A stretch of DNA of 64,000 nt from Sorangium cellulosum (GTDB lineage Bacteria > Myxococcota_A > Polyangia > Polyangiales > Polyangiaceae). How positions within the stretch are numbered: the first letter of the stretch is position 1; each line of letters begins with the position of its first letter. Below the pieces are notes generated by a model, which searched no databases, was not told the DNA's origin, and saw only the letters and a list, made by a program, of their open reading frames with translations. Shown here piece by piece: positions 9,001-15,855 of the stretch. Where the stretch lies: contig NZ_CP012670.1 in NCBI RefSeq assembly GCF_004135735.1, forward strand, positions 1,860,001 to 1,924,000. The letters run 5' to 3'. The position numbers were made by a program, and so were the translations under genes.

Positions 9001-9479
9001 TGAAGTGGCACGCGCTGCCGGCGGTGTCGAACATGGCCTTCGACGTCGGCGGGGTGCAGTACACGGCGGCGCCGTTCAACGGCTTCTACATGGGGACGGA
9101 GATCGGGGCGCGCAACCTGAGCGACGAGGCGCGGTACGACCAGCTCCCGCTCATCGCGGACCGGCTCGGGCTGGACCGGTCGCGCAGCGACACGCTGTGG
9201 AAGGACGCGGCGCTCGTGGAGCTGAACGCGGCGGTCCTGCACTCGTTCCGGCAGGCGAAGGTGCGCATGATGGATCACCACACGCTGTCGGACTACTTCA
9301 AGAAGTTCGAGGAGCAGGAGCGGCAGTGCGGGCGCCCGGTCTACGCGGACTGGATCTGGATCGTCCCGCCGATGTCGGCGTCGACGATGGCGGTGTTCCA
9401 CACGGACATGGAGAACCGGATCCTCAAGCCGAACTACCTCTATCAGGACGATCCGTGGAAGGCGCCGAAGGGGTCGTGA
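6009..9479 (+). CDS. nos: Nitric oxide synthase with N-terminal 2Fe-2S/flavin reductase and EF-hands
   Basis: About 1156 residues; it oxidises L-arginine to citrulline and NO. Numbering is from ATG 6009. Residues ~1-180 resemble an NmrA-like Rossmann domain. Two canonical EF-hand loops follow (Asp190-Glu201 and a DVNRDGTLDFEE loop). A region like the C-terminus of assimilatory nitrate reductase ends in a BFD-type 2Fe-2S site (Cys474, Cys476, Cys508, Cys511). Next is a ferredoxin-NADP reductase module (RAYTLSAP, GGIGVTPAM, CGPEGFM). The C-terminal ~370 residues are the oxygenase, with heme ligand Cys856 in RCIGR and arginine-binding Glu1031 in MGTEIG. Known Sorangium NOS has this reductase-first order and is self-sufficient. 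The frame is open back to TTG 5775, but ATG 6009 begins the recognisable protein; no strong ribosome site is visible. Confidence 0.93.
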   Translation: MRFLKIVCSEPSNELASFLQALPIEPAEPAAALVLSVADLAYPTVAARTFVATAREVGASQVLWVAPYFPPSSRLGRQLLEAVALVRASFGKVTAVWHGALLSALHLVRDDIRLRRTLPLPLGDRALPWVAPADVARVALRALEAPGVEPPVVCGPEDRTGAQVASALSRAIRASLAGARFARRRFEELDRDRSQALSTDELLPYLTGLGFASDEARAILAAADVNRDGTLDFEEFTAGVGERLDTLVQQLLREDPFAVRYVDAPADRVAEAMVQAGLRRAAAEALLEGWASLAGEGIPADARGAEEAWLGLPPASVEAWAERHALDFVSVHLLPGQGLLCRSEGVFDEGAGAPALSGKAAAISKVVDGKTGRILALFRALDGSGVAARWLDAPLADVRRVPCGDPEKRRALLLSNGELAGLAVEGAWQGLPSAMRLLMARAPLPGWQLTAFRELGELTLERAAAVGEPGEVVCNCAGVTRGQIAGLIEAGCATPAELSERTRAGQICGGCAPAIDEMFGAPGLSQAEVKGARELCPGIFQLRLAPVGGAPAASVPGQHVLVQGYLDRRWVARAYTLSAPARAGGDYELTVKREELGVFSRWLCERAAASLLRASSPRGGFVLPAPPVRRVVFLAGGIGVTPAMAMLRALDGERGPDARRFTLDWSAPRAAGFACFEDELRAIAGRTPGVAFRLRETRTQGRISREEVAERYPYEPGARALVCGPEGFMGAVREHLGAAGWPEDAIQRELFTSNVDPGGAIRPMPLRRGGGAIRAAGGVCPVEHGSCRLKPTAPEAVRTEAEAFLRQCYAELGVPSAFEERWQEVRASLDARGTYTHLADELTYGARLAWRNSTRCIGRFFWSTLHVRDLRHLETEEEIFQALLEHLDLATNGGDIRAMMTVFRPGEPRIRIWNGQLIRYAGYRLPGGGVLGDPANVELTDQALALGWPGGERTRFDLLPLIVQIGDRPPRWFELPRDRVLEVPIVHPRHAWFAELGLKWHALPAVSNMAFDVGGVQYTAAPFNGFYMGTEIGARNLSDEARYDQLPLIADRLGLDRSRSDTLWKDAALVELNAAVLHSFRQAKVRMMDHHTLSDYFKKFEEQERQCGRPVYADWIWIVPPMSASTMAVFHTDMENRILKPNYLYQDDPWKAPKGS

Positions 9480-9489
9480 GGGCCCCACG

Positions 9490-9510
9490 CTGCCGGCAGG
9501 ACACCGGCAG
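9490..9510 (+). terminator. Hairpin after nos
   Basis: CTGCCGG and CCGGCAG form a perfect 7-bp stem around a 7-nt loop, starting 11 bp after the nos stop codon. There is no T-run, but intrinsic terminators in such GC-rich genomes often lack one. Confidence 0.3.
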
Positions 9511-9583
9511 GCCGGCGGCGCGCAGCGGGGCGCCGCCGTCGCCCGCCTTGACGGGCGCGCCGCGACCAGGGATCCTCGCAGGC

Positions 9584-9961
9584 ATGCGCTTCGCCGCGTT
9601 CGGGTTGGTCCTGCTGCTCGCGGGCAATGCGTGGGCCGAGCCGGCCGAGCCAGCGGCGAAGGCTCCCCCCGTCGACACCACCCGGCGCGACGTGGGGACC
9701 GGCCTCACCGTGGGGGGGCTGGTCGTCGGCTCCGTCGGAGCAGGCCTGTATTTCCTCACCCGATCGAGCGGCGAGGACGACGCGTGTGGTTGCGCGTCCC
9801 GTTCATGGGTGTTTCCCACCGTGCTCATGGGCCTCGGAGGCGTCATGGCCGTCACGGGGGTGCCGCTCTGGGTCACGGGGCAGATCCACCTCGATCACGC
9901 GAAGACGCGGGCTCAGTTGCAGATTGGTCCGCTCGGCGGGAGCGTCCGGCTGCTGTTCTGA
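9584..9961 (+). CDS. Small exported membrane protein, unknown
   Basis: 125 residues. ATG 9584 opens a clear signal peptide (MRFAAFGLVLLLAGNAWA) followed by an Ala/Pro/Glu stretch. Two hydrophobic segments follow, around VGGLVVGSVGAGLYFL and VFPTVLMGLGGVMAVTGVPLWV, separated by a short loop containing CGC, and the protein ends LLF. The layout resembles the C-terminal two-helix part of the PEGA/TPR proteins near 50 and 53 kb, without their TPR and PEGA parts. It lies 34 bp before the kinase gene and may be co-transcribed with it. I do not recognise a family. Confidence 0.6.
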   Translation: MRFAAFGLVLLLAGNAWAEPAEPAAKAPPVDTTRRDVGTGLTVGGLVVGSVGAGLYFLTRSSGEDDACGCASRSWVFPTVLMGLGGVMAVTGVPLWVTGQIHLDHAKTRAQLQIGPLGGSVRLLF

Positions 9962-9995
9962 GCCGTGGGGCGCCGTGGTACACTCGGCCGGCTCG

Positions 9996-10961
9996 ATGGA
10001 TGACGAGGAACTGGCGGCGCAGCGCATCGGCACGCGGATCGGCACCTGGACGGTGGAGCGCGTGCTCGGGGGCGGCGGCATGGCGAGCGTCTTCCTCGGC
10101 CGGCGCCCGGACGGGCAGGTCGCGGCGCTCAAGGTCCTCCATCCTTCGCTGAGCCAGATCGAGGAGCTCCGGAAGCGGTTCCTCCGCGAGGGCCCGATCG
10201 GCAGCGCCCTCGCCGCCGTCGGCCCGCTCTGCGAGGGGCTGCCGCTCGTGCTCGAGTCGGGCGTCGCGGACGACGGCGCTGCCTACCTGGCGATGGAGGT
10301 GCTCGACGGCGAGACGGCCTTCGACCGCATGGCGCGGACGGGGATGCTCCCTGTCGGCGAGGCCCTGGCGCTGGCCGAGCGGGTCCTCGACGTGCTGGTC
10401 GTGGCGCACGCGCACGGCGTGGTGCACCGGGACCTCAAGCCCGAGAACCTGCACATCGGGACCGACGGGCGCGTGAAGGTGCTCGATTTCGGCATCGCCC
10501 GCGTGCTCGATCCCCTCCCGTTCGGCATGGGGGAGCTGCCGGAGAAGACGGCGACGAAGACGGGCGTGGCGCTCGGCACGAGCGAGTACATGGCGCCCGA
10601 GCAGGCGATGGGCATGGTCCGCGAGATCGACGGGCGGACCGACCTGTTCGGCCTGGGCGCGACCCTGTTCCGGCTGCTCTCCGGCCGCGCGATCCACGGC
10701 GATCTCGTCGACGCGCGCCTGCTCATCGCCGCGGCCACGGAGCGGGCGCCGCCGCTCGATGCGCACGCGCCGGAGGTGCCGTCCGAGGTGTGCGACGTCG
10801 TGGATCGGGCCCTGTCGTTCCACAAGGCCGAGCGTTACCCCGACGCGGCGACGATGCGCGCGGACGTGCGCGCGGTCCGGGCGGGCCGCCTGCCGCCGTA
10901 CGTGGTCGCGGTGGCCGAAGGGCGGATCCAGCCGGGCGCCCGCCTTCAAGCCTCCCGCTGA
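9996..10961 (+). CDS. Compact eukaryote-like Ser/Thr protein kinase
   Basis: 321 residues, essentially a bare Hanks-type kinase domain that would phosphorylate Ser/Thr on proteins in the cytoplasm. Visible motifs are the glycine loop LGGGGMASVF, the ATP-anchoring lysine in ALKVLH, the catalytic loop VVHRDLKPEN, the metal-binding VLDFGIA and the activation-loop end GTSEYMAPEQ. All key residues are present, so it should be active. Unlike the three kinases at 40-47 kb it has no proline-rich linker, membrane segment or sensor domain. ATG 9996 is chosen because it starts just before the first kinase strand; the frame is open further upstream but overlaps the preceding gene. Confidence 0.9.
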   Translation: MDDEELAAQRIGTRIGTWTVERVLGGGGMASVFLGRRPDGQVAALKVLHPSLSQIEELRKRFLREGPIGSALAAVGPLCEGLPLVLESGVADDGAAYLAMEVLDGETAFDRMARTGMLPVGEALALAERVLDVLVVAHAHGVVHRDLKPENLHIGTDGRVKVLDFGIARVLDPLPFGMGELPEKTATKTGVALGTSEYMAPEQAMGMVREIDGRTDLFGLGATLFRLLSGRAIHGDLVDARLLIAAATERAPPLDAHAPEVPSEVCDVVDRALSFHKAERYPDAATMRADVRAVRAGRLPPYVVAVAEGRIQPGARLQASR

Positions 10962-11007
10962 GGGCTGCGGCCCCGCAGAGGGCTCTCGCCCTGCGGCAGG
11001 CGCTTGC

Positions 11008-11031
11008 CCCGCGGAGGGAGCCCTCCGCGGG
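11008..11031. terminator. Bidirectional hairpin terminator between convergent genes
   Basis: CCCGCGGAGGG and CCCTCCGCGGG form a perfect 11-bp stem with a 2-nt AG turn. It sits in the 81-bp gap between the kinase gene ending at 10961 and the convergent lectin gene ending at 11043, where one symmetrical hairpin could stop both transcripts. Confidence 0.6.
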
Positions 11032-11042
11032 CGCTGCGCGGC

Positions 11043-11888
11043 TCAGCGGTCGGAGCAGCGAAGCCTGCCGTCGTCGTTCTCGATGTCTCCTCTGCACAGC
11101 CAGTACCGTTCCAGGTACGTCTCGTGATGACGCCCTTGCCGGTCCATGCACTCCGCGTACAGCGTGTCGCGGTCGGTCCGGATGTTCCTGCACGTGCTGC
11201 GGTAAGAGCCCTCCGGCGCCCGGTCGTCGGGCCGGTCGTCGGGCCGGCGCTCGGCGCAGCGGAGCATGCCGTTGTCGTTCTCGATGTCTCCTCTGCACGT
11301 CCTGAAGCCTTCCAGGTGCGTCGCGCGGAAGCGCCCTCCTCGGTCCATGCACTCCGCGTACAGCGTGCCGCGGTCGGTCCGGATGTTCCTGCACGTGCTG
11401 CGGTAAGAGCCCTCCGGCGTCCGGTCGTCGGGCCGTTGATCGGCGCAGCGGAGCCTGCCGTCGTCGTTCTCGATGTCTCCTCTGCATAGCCAGTACTGCT
11501 GCAGGTACGTCTCGTGATGACGCCCTCGTCGGTCCTCGCACGTCGCGAACAGCGTGCCGCGGTCGGTCCGGACGTTCCAGCATGTCCTGCGGTAGGAGCC
11601 TTCCGGCGCCCGGTCGCCGGGCCGGTGGTCGGCGCAGCGGAGCATGCCGTTGTCGTTCTCGATGTCTCCTCTGCACAACCAGTACCGCTGGAGATACGTC
11701 TCGTGAAGACGCCCTCGTCGGTCCGCGCACGTCGCGAACAGCGTTCCACGGTCGATCCGGACATTCCTGCATGTCCTGAGGTAGGAGCCTTCCGGCACGC
11801 GCCCCTGGGCTTGTGCCAGCTCGCCGCTGAGCAGCACGGTCGGCAGTGAGAGCGCGCCGAGGACCAGCGCGAACAGCGTGATCTTCAT
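11043..11888 (-). CDS. Exported four-repeat CVNH (cyanovirin-N homology) lectin-like protein
   Basis: 281 residues. ATG 11888 opens a signal peptide ending near AQAQG; the frame extends further upstream but this start is preceded by a GGGGG ribosome-site-like run. The mature protein is four repeats of about 60 residues, each with a TCRNIRTDRGTLYAEC-like strand, then a W or F position, then CRGDIENDNGMLRC. This matches the cyanovirin-N homology fold, whose known members bind mannose-rich glycans. Cyanovirin itself has two ~50-residue repeats; here there are four, each with about four cysteines that may pair. Linkers of the form RPDDRAPEGSY vary in length. Likely role: secreted or periplasmic glycan binding (inference). 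Confidence 0.8.
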   Translation of the reverse strand: MKITLFALVLGALSLPTVLLSGELAQAQGRVPEGSYLRTCRNVRIDRGTLFATCADRRGRLHETYLQRYWLCRGDIENDNGMLRCADHRPGDRAPEGSYRRTCWNVRTDRGTLFATCEDRRGRHHETYLQQYWLCRGDIENDDGRLRCADQRPDDRTPEGSYRSTCRNIRTDRGTLYAECMDRGGRFRATHLEGFRTCRGDIENDNGMLRCAERRPDDRPDDRAPEGSYRSTCRNIRTDRDTLYAECMDRQGRHHETYLERYWLCRGDIENDDGRLRCSDR

Positions 11889-12142
11889 GATTCCCCCCCT
11901 GGCGCATCGCCTCGCGGCGCGACGCCGTGATGTACACCTGGGGCGGGCGTCCGGGAGGTGCAATCCTGCTGGAACACGGGCGATCTGGAACAAGAAGGCA
12001 AGAAGGATGCGTGGGGCTCCAGCACGGGCCCACGCGCGCGGATGCCAGGCGAGGGCGGGAGATCGACGAGGGGGCGGGGCGGCGAGCGGCCGGCGAGTGC
12101 GCCCTCGTTGACCAGGGGATAGGCTTGCCCGGAGAGCGGTAG

Positions 12143-13042
12143 GTGGGCTCGAAACGGACGACATCGCGCAGATCCTGGTCGGAGCCGGGCCTCCGGGCGC
12201 GGCTCGTGGCGCTGATGGACACGGTGTTCCCCGGCGTGAACGACGTCATCGAGCGCGCGCGCGCCCTGGGCGCCGCCTGGGAGGACGTGACCACGCCGTT
12301 CGTCGCCTCGACCGAGGACGGGCCCGTGAGCCAGGTCAGCGTGATGCGCTTCACCATGCTGCTCGACGGGACACAGGCCGACGTGGGCTGTCTCCACGCG
12401 GTCTGCACCCACCCCGGCCACCGCCGGAAGGGGCACTATGCGTCCGCGATGCGCGCGGCGCTCGCGTTCTGCGACGAGCGGTATCCCGCAGCGCTCCTGT
12501 GCACGGCGCAGCCCGAGCTCTACGAGCCGTTCGGGTTCCGGGTCGTCGACGAGCACAAGGTGGTCTCCGACGTCGCGGCCCGATTCGACCGGCGGTCGAT
12601 GCGGCCTCTCCGCCTCGCCGAGGCGCGGGATCGCGCCGTGTTTCAGCGGCTCGCGTCCCGCCGCGCGCCGCTCTCGAGGAAGCTCGGGGTCACTGGTCCT
12701 GCGACGGTCTTCGTCGTCAACGAGCCCGACAGGCCCCTCGTCTATGCCGAGGATCTCGACGCGATCGTCTCCATGGAGATCGCCGGAGACCCCCTGTGTC
12801 TGTACGACGTCGTGGCCGCGGAGCTGCCTCCGCTCGACGAGATCCTCCGCCGGCTGCCGGCGCCGGTGCGGAGGGTGGAGCTATTCGCGTGTCCCGATGG
12901 GGTCGGGCTGGCCGGGGGCGCGGAGCCGCACGTCTTCGTCGACGGGGACGACGCCCTGGGGGGCGCGGGGGCCTCGCGGCTCATGGTGCGCGGGCCGTTT
13001 CCAGAGGGGCCGCTGATGCTGCCACGGCCGTTCCGCTGTTAG
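12143..13042 (+). CDS. GNAT family N-acetyltransferase
   Basis: 299 residues. The acetyl-CoA-binding region reads VGCLHAVCTHPGHRRKGHYASAM, where HPGHRRKG supplies the pyrophosphate-binding R/QxxGxG/A-like turn; LYEPFGFRVV is the usual end of the GNAT core. The C-terminal ~140 residues form an extra domain, an arrangement seen in Eis-like or other bidomain GNAT proteins. It transfers an acetyl group from acetyl-CoA to an unknown amine. The start is GTG 12143. It is divergent from the lectin gene across a 254-bp region in which I see no other gene, and is followed by the 85-bp repeat array. Confidence 0.8.
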   Translation: MGSKRTTSRRSWSEPGLRARLVALMDTVFPGVNDVIERARALGAAWEDVTTPFVASTEDGPVSQVSVMRFTMLLDGTQADVGCLHAVCTHPGHRRKGHYASAMRAALAFCDERYPAALLCTAQPELYEPFGFRVVDEHKVVSDVAARFDRRSMRPLRLAEARDRAVFQRLASRRAPLSRKLGVTGPATVFVVNEPDRPLVYAEDLDAIVSMEIAGDPLCLYDVVAAELPPLDEILRRLPAPVRRVELFACPDGVGLAGGAEPHVFVDGDDALGGAGASRLMVRGPFPEGPLMLPRPFRC

Positions 13043-13070
13043 CGGATTGCGTCGACGGCGGGTGAGGAGG

Positions 13071-13340
13071 GGTCGCGACGTGGCGGAGCGGCCTCGAGAG
13101 GGGGGGTGGGTCGATCCGAGATCGACCCGGAGGGCCTCGGGAGGCCGTGCGGAGAGGTCGCGACGTGGTGGAGCGGCCTCGAGAGGGGGGGTGGGTCGAT
13201 TTGAGATCGAGCCGGAGGGGCTCGGGAGGCCGCGCGGAGAGGTCGCGATGTGGTGGAGCGGCCTCGAGAGGGGGGGCGGGTCGAGCCAGGACCTGCGCGG
13301 AGGGCCTCGGGAGGCCGCGCGGAGAGGTCGCGACGTTGTA
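13071..13340. repeat. 85-bp tandem repeat, three units plus a partial fourth
   Basis: Units begin with GGTCGCGACG or its variant GGTCGCGATG at 13071, 13156, 13241 and 13326, exactly 85 bp apart. Each holds GAGCGGCCTCGAGAGGGGGG and an inverted repeat GGCCTC-GG-GAGGCC. Units differ mainly in the middle. The short ORFs crossing it are by-products of the repetition. A diverged copy lies on the far side of the IS element near 14838. Confidence 0.85.
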
Positions 13341-13350
13341 CGAGCGGAGC

Positions 13351-14821
13351 CCTGGTAACAGTTCTGACCGGGAGCAGCGGTGACACTTCCTTGAGCTACG
13401 GGCCCCTGCTCCGGGAGGACTGGGAACAGGGGCCGGATCCTCGTCGACGCGACACGCTCACCGCGCTCTCTCGGACCGCCAGGATCTATACACGAACCGC
13501 TTCCCGCGGTCTCGGTACACGCGAGCCTCTCCTCACGTTCCGGCGTGAGTGCGCGCAGGTCACCGTGCCTTGGCGAGCTGCAGCTCCTTGTTCTTCAAGG
13601 TGACCTGCGCGAGCAGAACCGGCCCGTAGTACAGCTCCCAGACGTCGTCGGCGATCGGAAGCAGCCCCACGGGTTCGTTGGCGATCAGCTTGGAAACGAA
13701 GGTGTTCGCGCCACCGAACTGAAGCCGACCCATGTCCCCCACGCGTCGCACGGCCATCGTGTCCGGATACTCCGGCGAGGAGGGCTTGCTCGGCATCGTC
13801 CGCCGCGACGGCGTGTAGCGCGAAGCCGGCGTCCTCTGGCCGAGCGCCTCGTGAGGCCGCTGGTCATTGTACTCGTGCCGGAAGCGGTCGAAGACGCGCT
13901 GCTGCGCCGCGAGCGTGGCTTCGGGCGGCGATGTCGCCTCCGCCTTCAGCGTCTTGTGCATGCGCTCGTGCCGGCCGTTCTGCTGCGGTTTGCCGGGCTC
14001 AATGCGCTCGGGAACCACGCCGAGCTTGATCCAGCTCACCGACAGCGCCGAGAGCCCTCCAATGCCCTGCGTGGCGAACGGCGGGCCGTTATCGGAGCGG
14101 ATACGATTCGGCAGCCCAAACTCGCGGAACGCGCGCTCGAAGTGCGGCCGCACCGAGGCCTCGTCCGGCTTCGCTACGCCCTCGCATTTGAGCAAGTACC
14201 GCGACGCCTGGTCCGTCAACGTCAGCGGGTGGCACCGGGTCTTGTCGCCAAGCGCGAAATGCCCCTTGAAATCGGCGCACCATGTGTCATTAGGCTGCTC
14301 CGCTGGAGCCAGCGTCGACGGCATCGCTGACGTCGGCATCACCACGCGGCGCCGCCGGGGCCGGATCAGCCCGTGTTTCTTGAGCAGCTCGCCGATGGTG
14401 CTCGTCGCCGGCAGCCCCTCAAGGCCCATGCTCTCCAGCCGGGCGCGCAGCTTCTTCGGACCCCAGGTGGGTCGCTCCTTCCGCAGCTCGACCAGCGCGT
14501 TGACGATCGCCGCTGGCGTCGCATGCGGGAACGTGTGCGCCACGGGCCGCCGCTCCTCCAGACCACGAGGTCCGGCTTGCTCGTAACGCTCCACCCACTT
14601 GTACCCCGTCTTCCGGCTGATGCCGAACCGTCGGCACAGCTCCGCGAACGTCTCGTCCGACTCGTTGACCTGCGCGATGAACTGAAGCCTCTCGTCCACT
14701 GAACATGTCTCTTTCCAGGGCACCAGCGATCCTCCGTCGCCGACCCTCTACGACATGTGTCACCCAGGCTCCCGGTCCGTCCGGGTGCTACCCAGGCTCC
14801 CGGTCTGAACCGTTACCCAGG
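13351..14821 (-). mobile_element. IS481-family insertion sequence
   Basis: The transposase gene is bounded by imperfect inverted repeats. The left end reads CCTGGTAACAGTTCTGACCG and continues GGAGC (13351-13375); the right end, read inward, is CCTGGGTAACGGTTCAGACC followed by GGGAGC (14821 down to 14796). Exact boundaries are uncertain by a few bases and I could not identify a target-site duplication. The element is about 1.47 kb, a normal size for the family. Confidence 0.7.
13560..14723 (-). CDS. IS481-family transposase
   Basis: 387 residues, intact. The N-terminus has a helix-turn-helix (FAELCRRFGISRKTGYKWVE) and a second winged helix region (WGPKKLRARLE). The rve integrase core supplies the DDE triad: Asp in CADFKGHF, Asp in IRSDNGPPF and Glu in NGRHERMHKTL. 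It catalyses cut or copy of the surrounding IS. After the core is a ~70-residue tail (RLQFGGANTFVSKLIANEPV) common in IS481 members. No frameshift or stop is seen, so it may still be active. The ATG at 14723 lies ~90 bp inside the right inverted repeat. Confidence 0.92.
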   Translation of the reverse strand: MPWKETCSVDERLQFIAQVNESDETFAELCRRFGISRKTGYKWVERYEQAGPRGLEERRPVAHTFPHATPAAIVNALVELRKERPTWGPKKLRARLESMGLEGLPATSTIGELLKKHGLIRPRRRRVVMPTSAMPSTLAPAEQPNDTWCADFKGHFALGDKTRCHPLTLTDQASRYLLKCEGVAKPDEASVRPHFERAFREFGLPNRIRSDNGPPFATQGIGGLSALSVSWIKLGVVPERIEPGKPQQNGRHERMHKTLKAEATSPPEATLAAQQRVFDRFRHEYNDQRPHEALGQRTPASRYTPSRRTMPSKPSSPEYPDTMAVRRVGDMGRLQFGGANTFVSKLIANEPVGLLPIADDVWELYYGPVLLAQVTLKNKELQLAKAR

Positions 14822-14837
14822 CCACCGGTCCGTACCC

Positions 14838-15000
14838 GTGGTGGAGCGGCCTCGAGAGGGGGGTTGGGTCGATCCGGACCTGCGCGGAGGGCCTCGGAAG
14901 GCCACGCGACAATCGGGGTCACCTCAACCTGGGTCAGGTCACCTCAACCTGGGTCAGGTCACCTCCGACCAGCGGGGTTCCCAACCTGGGTCGGTTTTCT
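14838..15000. repeat. Diverged 85-bp unit and CAACCTGGGT repeats
   Basis: Bases 14838-14905 repeat the 85-bp unit seen before the IS (GTGGAGCGGCCTCGAGAGGG, then GGGCCTCGGAAGGCC). From 14919 the 20-bp unit TCACCTCAACCTGGGTCAGG occurs twice in tandem, and a third CAACCTGGGT, followed by CGG, lies at 14982. The IS therefore sits inside or beside a repeat-rich tract. Confidence 0.75.
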
Positions 15001-15855
15001 CCCGCGGGACTCTTCCGCGGGGGCAAACCGTCGCGATCTGTCGCATCCCCGGGGATTTTGCGAGGGCGTGACGACGGATCGCTCCCCCTCGGGAGGCATG
15101 GGCCCAACCCGGGCCCAAGGGCCAAGCCCCGGGCTTGGGCAGCTCGCCGTGACCGAGCCGTCACGTTGGGCTGCGGTGGTCGCCCTCGCTCGCCAGCACC
15201 CTGAGCCGCGCCGTCGCCCTCGGGGATGAGGTAGCGGCCCGGGTCGTTCACGACGCGATTGGTCGGCTGCTCGGGCTGCCGGTGCCACCGGAGGGGTGGG
15301 CGAGCTAGGGCCGAACGTCGAGCCGAGCCCGCCGCTCGCGTCGACTCGCTGCCGAAGCCTTGCCGCTCGCCAGCGCTTGCAGGCTCTGTTGAGATCGCCC
15401 GCGCGTGGTGGCTGCGGCCCGTAAGCATTCACCGATCGGACTGGCTGATCCGAAGCATTACAACCGAAGCATTACAACGGAATATGTTTGCTTGCTGAAT
15501 GAGTTCGCGCTCAGGCGGGGTGGGTTCGACCGAGTCCCTGACGGCCGCCATCGCGGAATTAGCGTCCTACAAAACCGGAGGCCGCCGCCGATCCCCGACA
15601 AACCGGGCCTTCGCGCTTGGGACGGCGCCTGCCGAGATCGCCGTCATGCCCCGGACCACTGCAGCGCCTACGCCGCACCCCCGCGCCTACTCGAACGTGC
15701 CCGCGAGGTGATCCGGACCCGCCGTTACGGTACGTGGACGATAAAGGCCGCCGGGGTGCCGCAGTTGGTCCTTGCGGCAGCCTCATCTTGGGCGTAGCAT
15801 CTTGTGTGTAGAAGTTAGGTGTACAAATATTTGTCTAATGTAGAACGAGACATCA
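15001..15855. other. 855-bp region with no confident gene
   Basis: Composition falls from high GC at the left to distinctly lower GC near 15400 and beyond. A 14-bp unit CGAAGCATTACAAC is tandemly doubled at 15451-15478. A 70-codon ORF at 15499-15711 has ordinary-looking residues but no family match, so it is not called. The last 60 bp are AT-rich and form the likely promoter of the DUF6602 gene. Confidence 0.4.
15823..15834. promoter_or_regulatory. AT-rich palindrome before the DUF6602 gene
   Basis: ACAAATATTTGT is a perfect 12-bp palindrome 22 bp before the ATG at 15856, within the most AT-rich stretch of the window. TTAG lies on its left and CTAA on its right. The position suits an operator overlapping a promoter, possibly for autoregulation. 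Confidence 0.4.

Noticed and set aside
13071..13340. CRISPR-like reading of the 85-bp repeats
   Set aside because: The whole 85-bp unit is repeated with scattered differences, with no distinct spacers, and no cas gene is nearby.
15499..15711. 70-codon ORF before the DUF6602 gene
   Set aside because: No ribosome site, family motif or continuation; it overlaps a composition boundary where such ORFs arise by chance.
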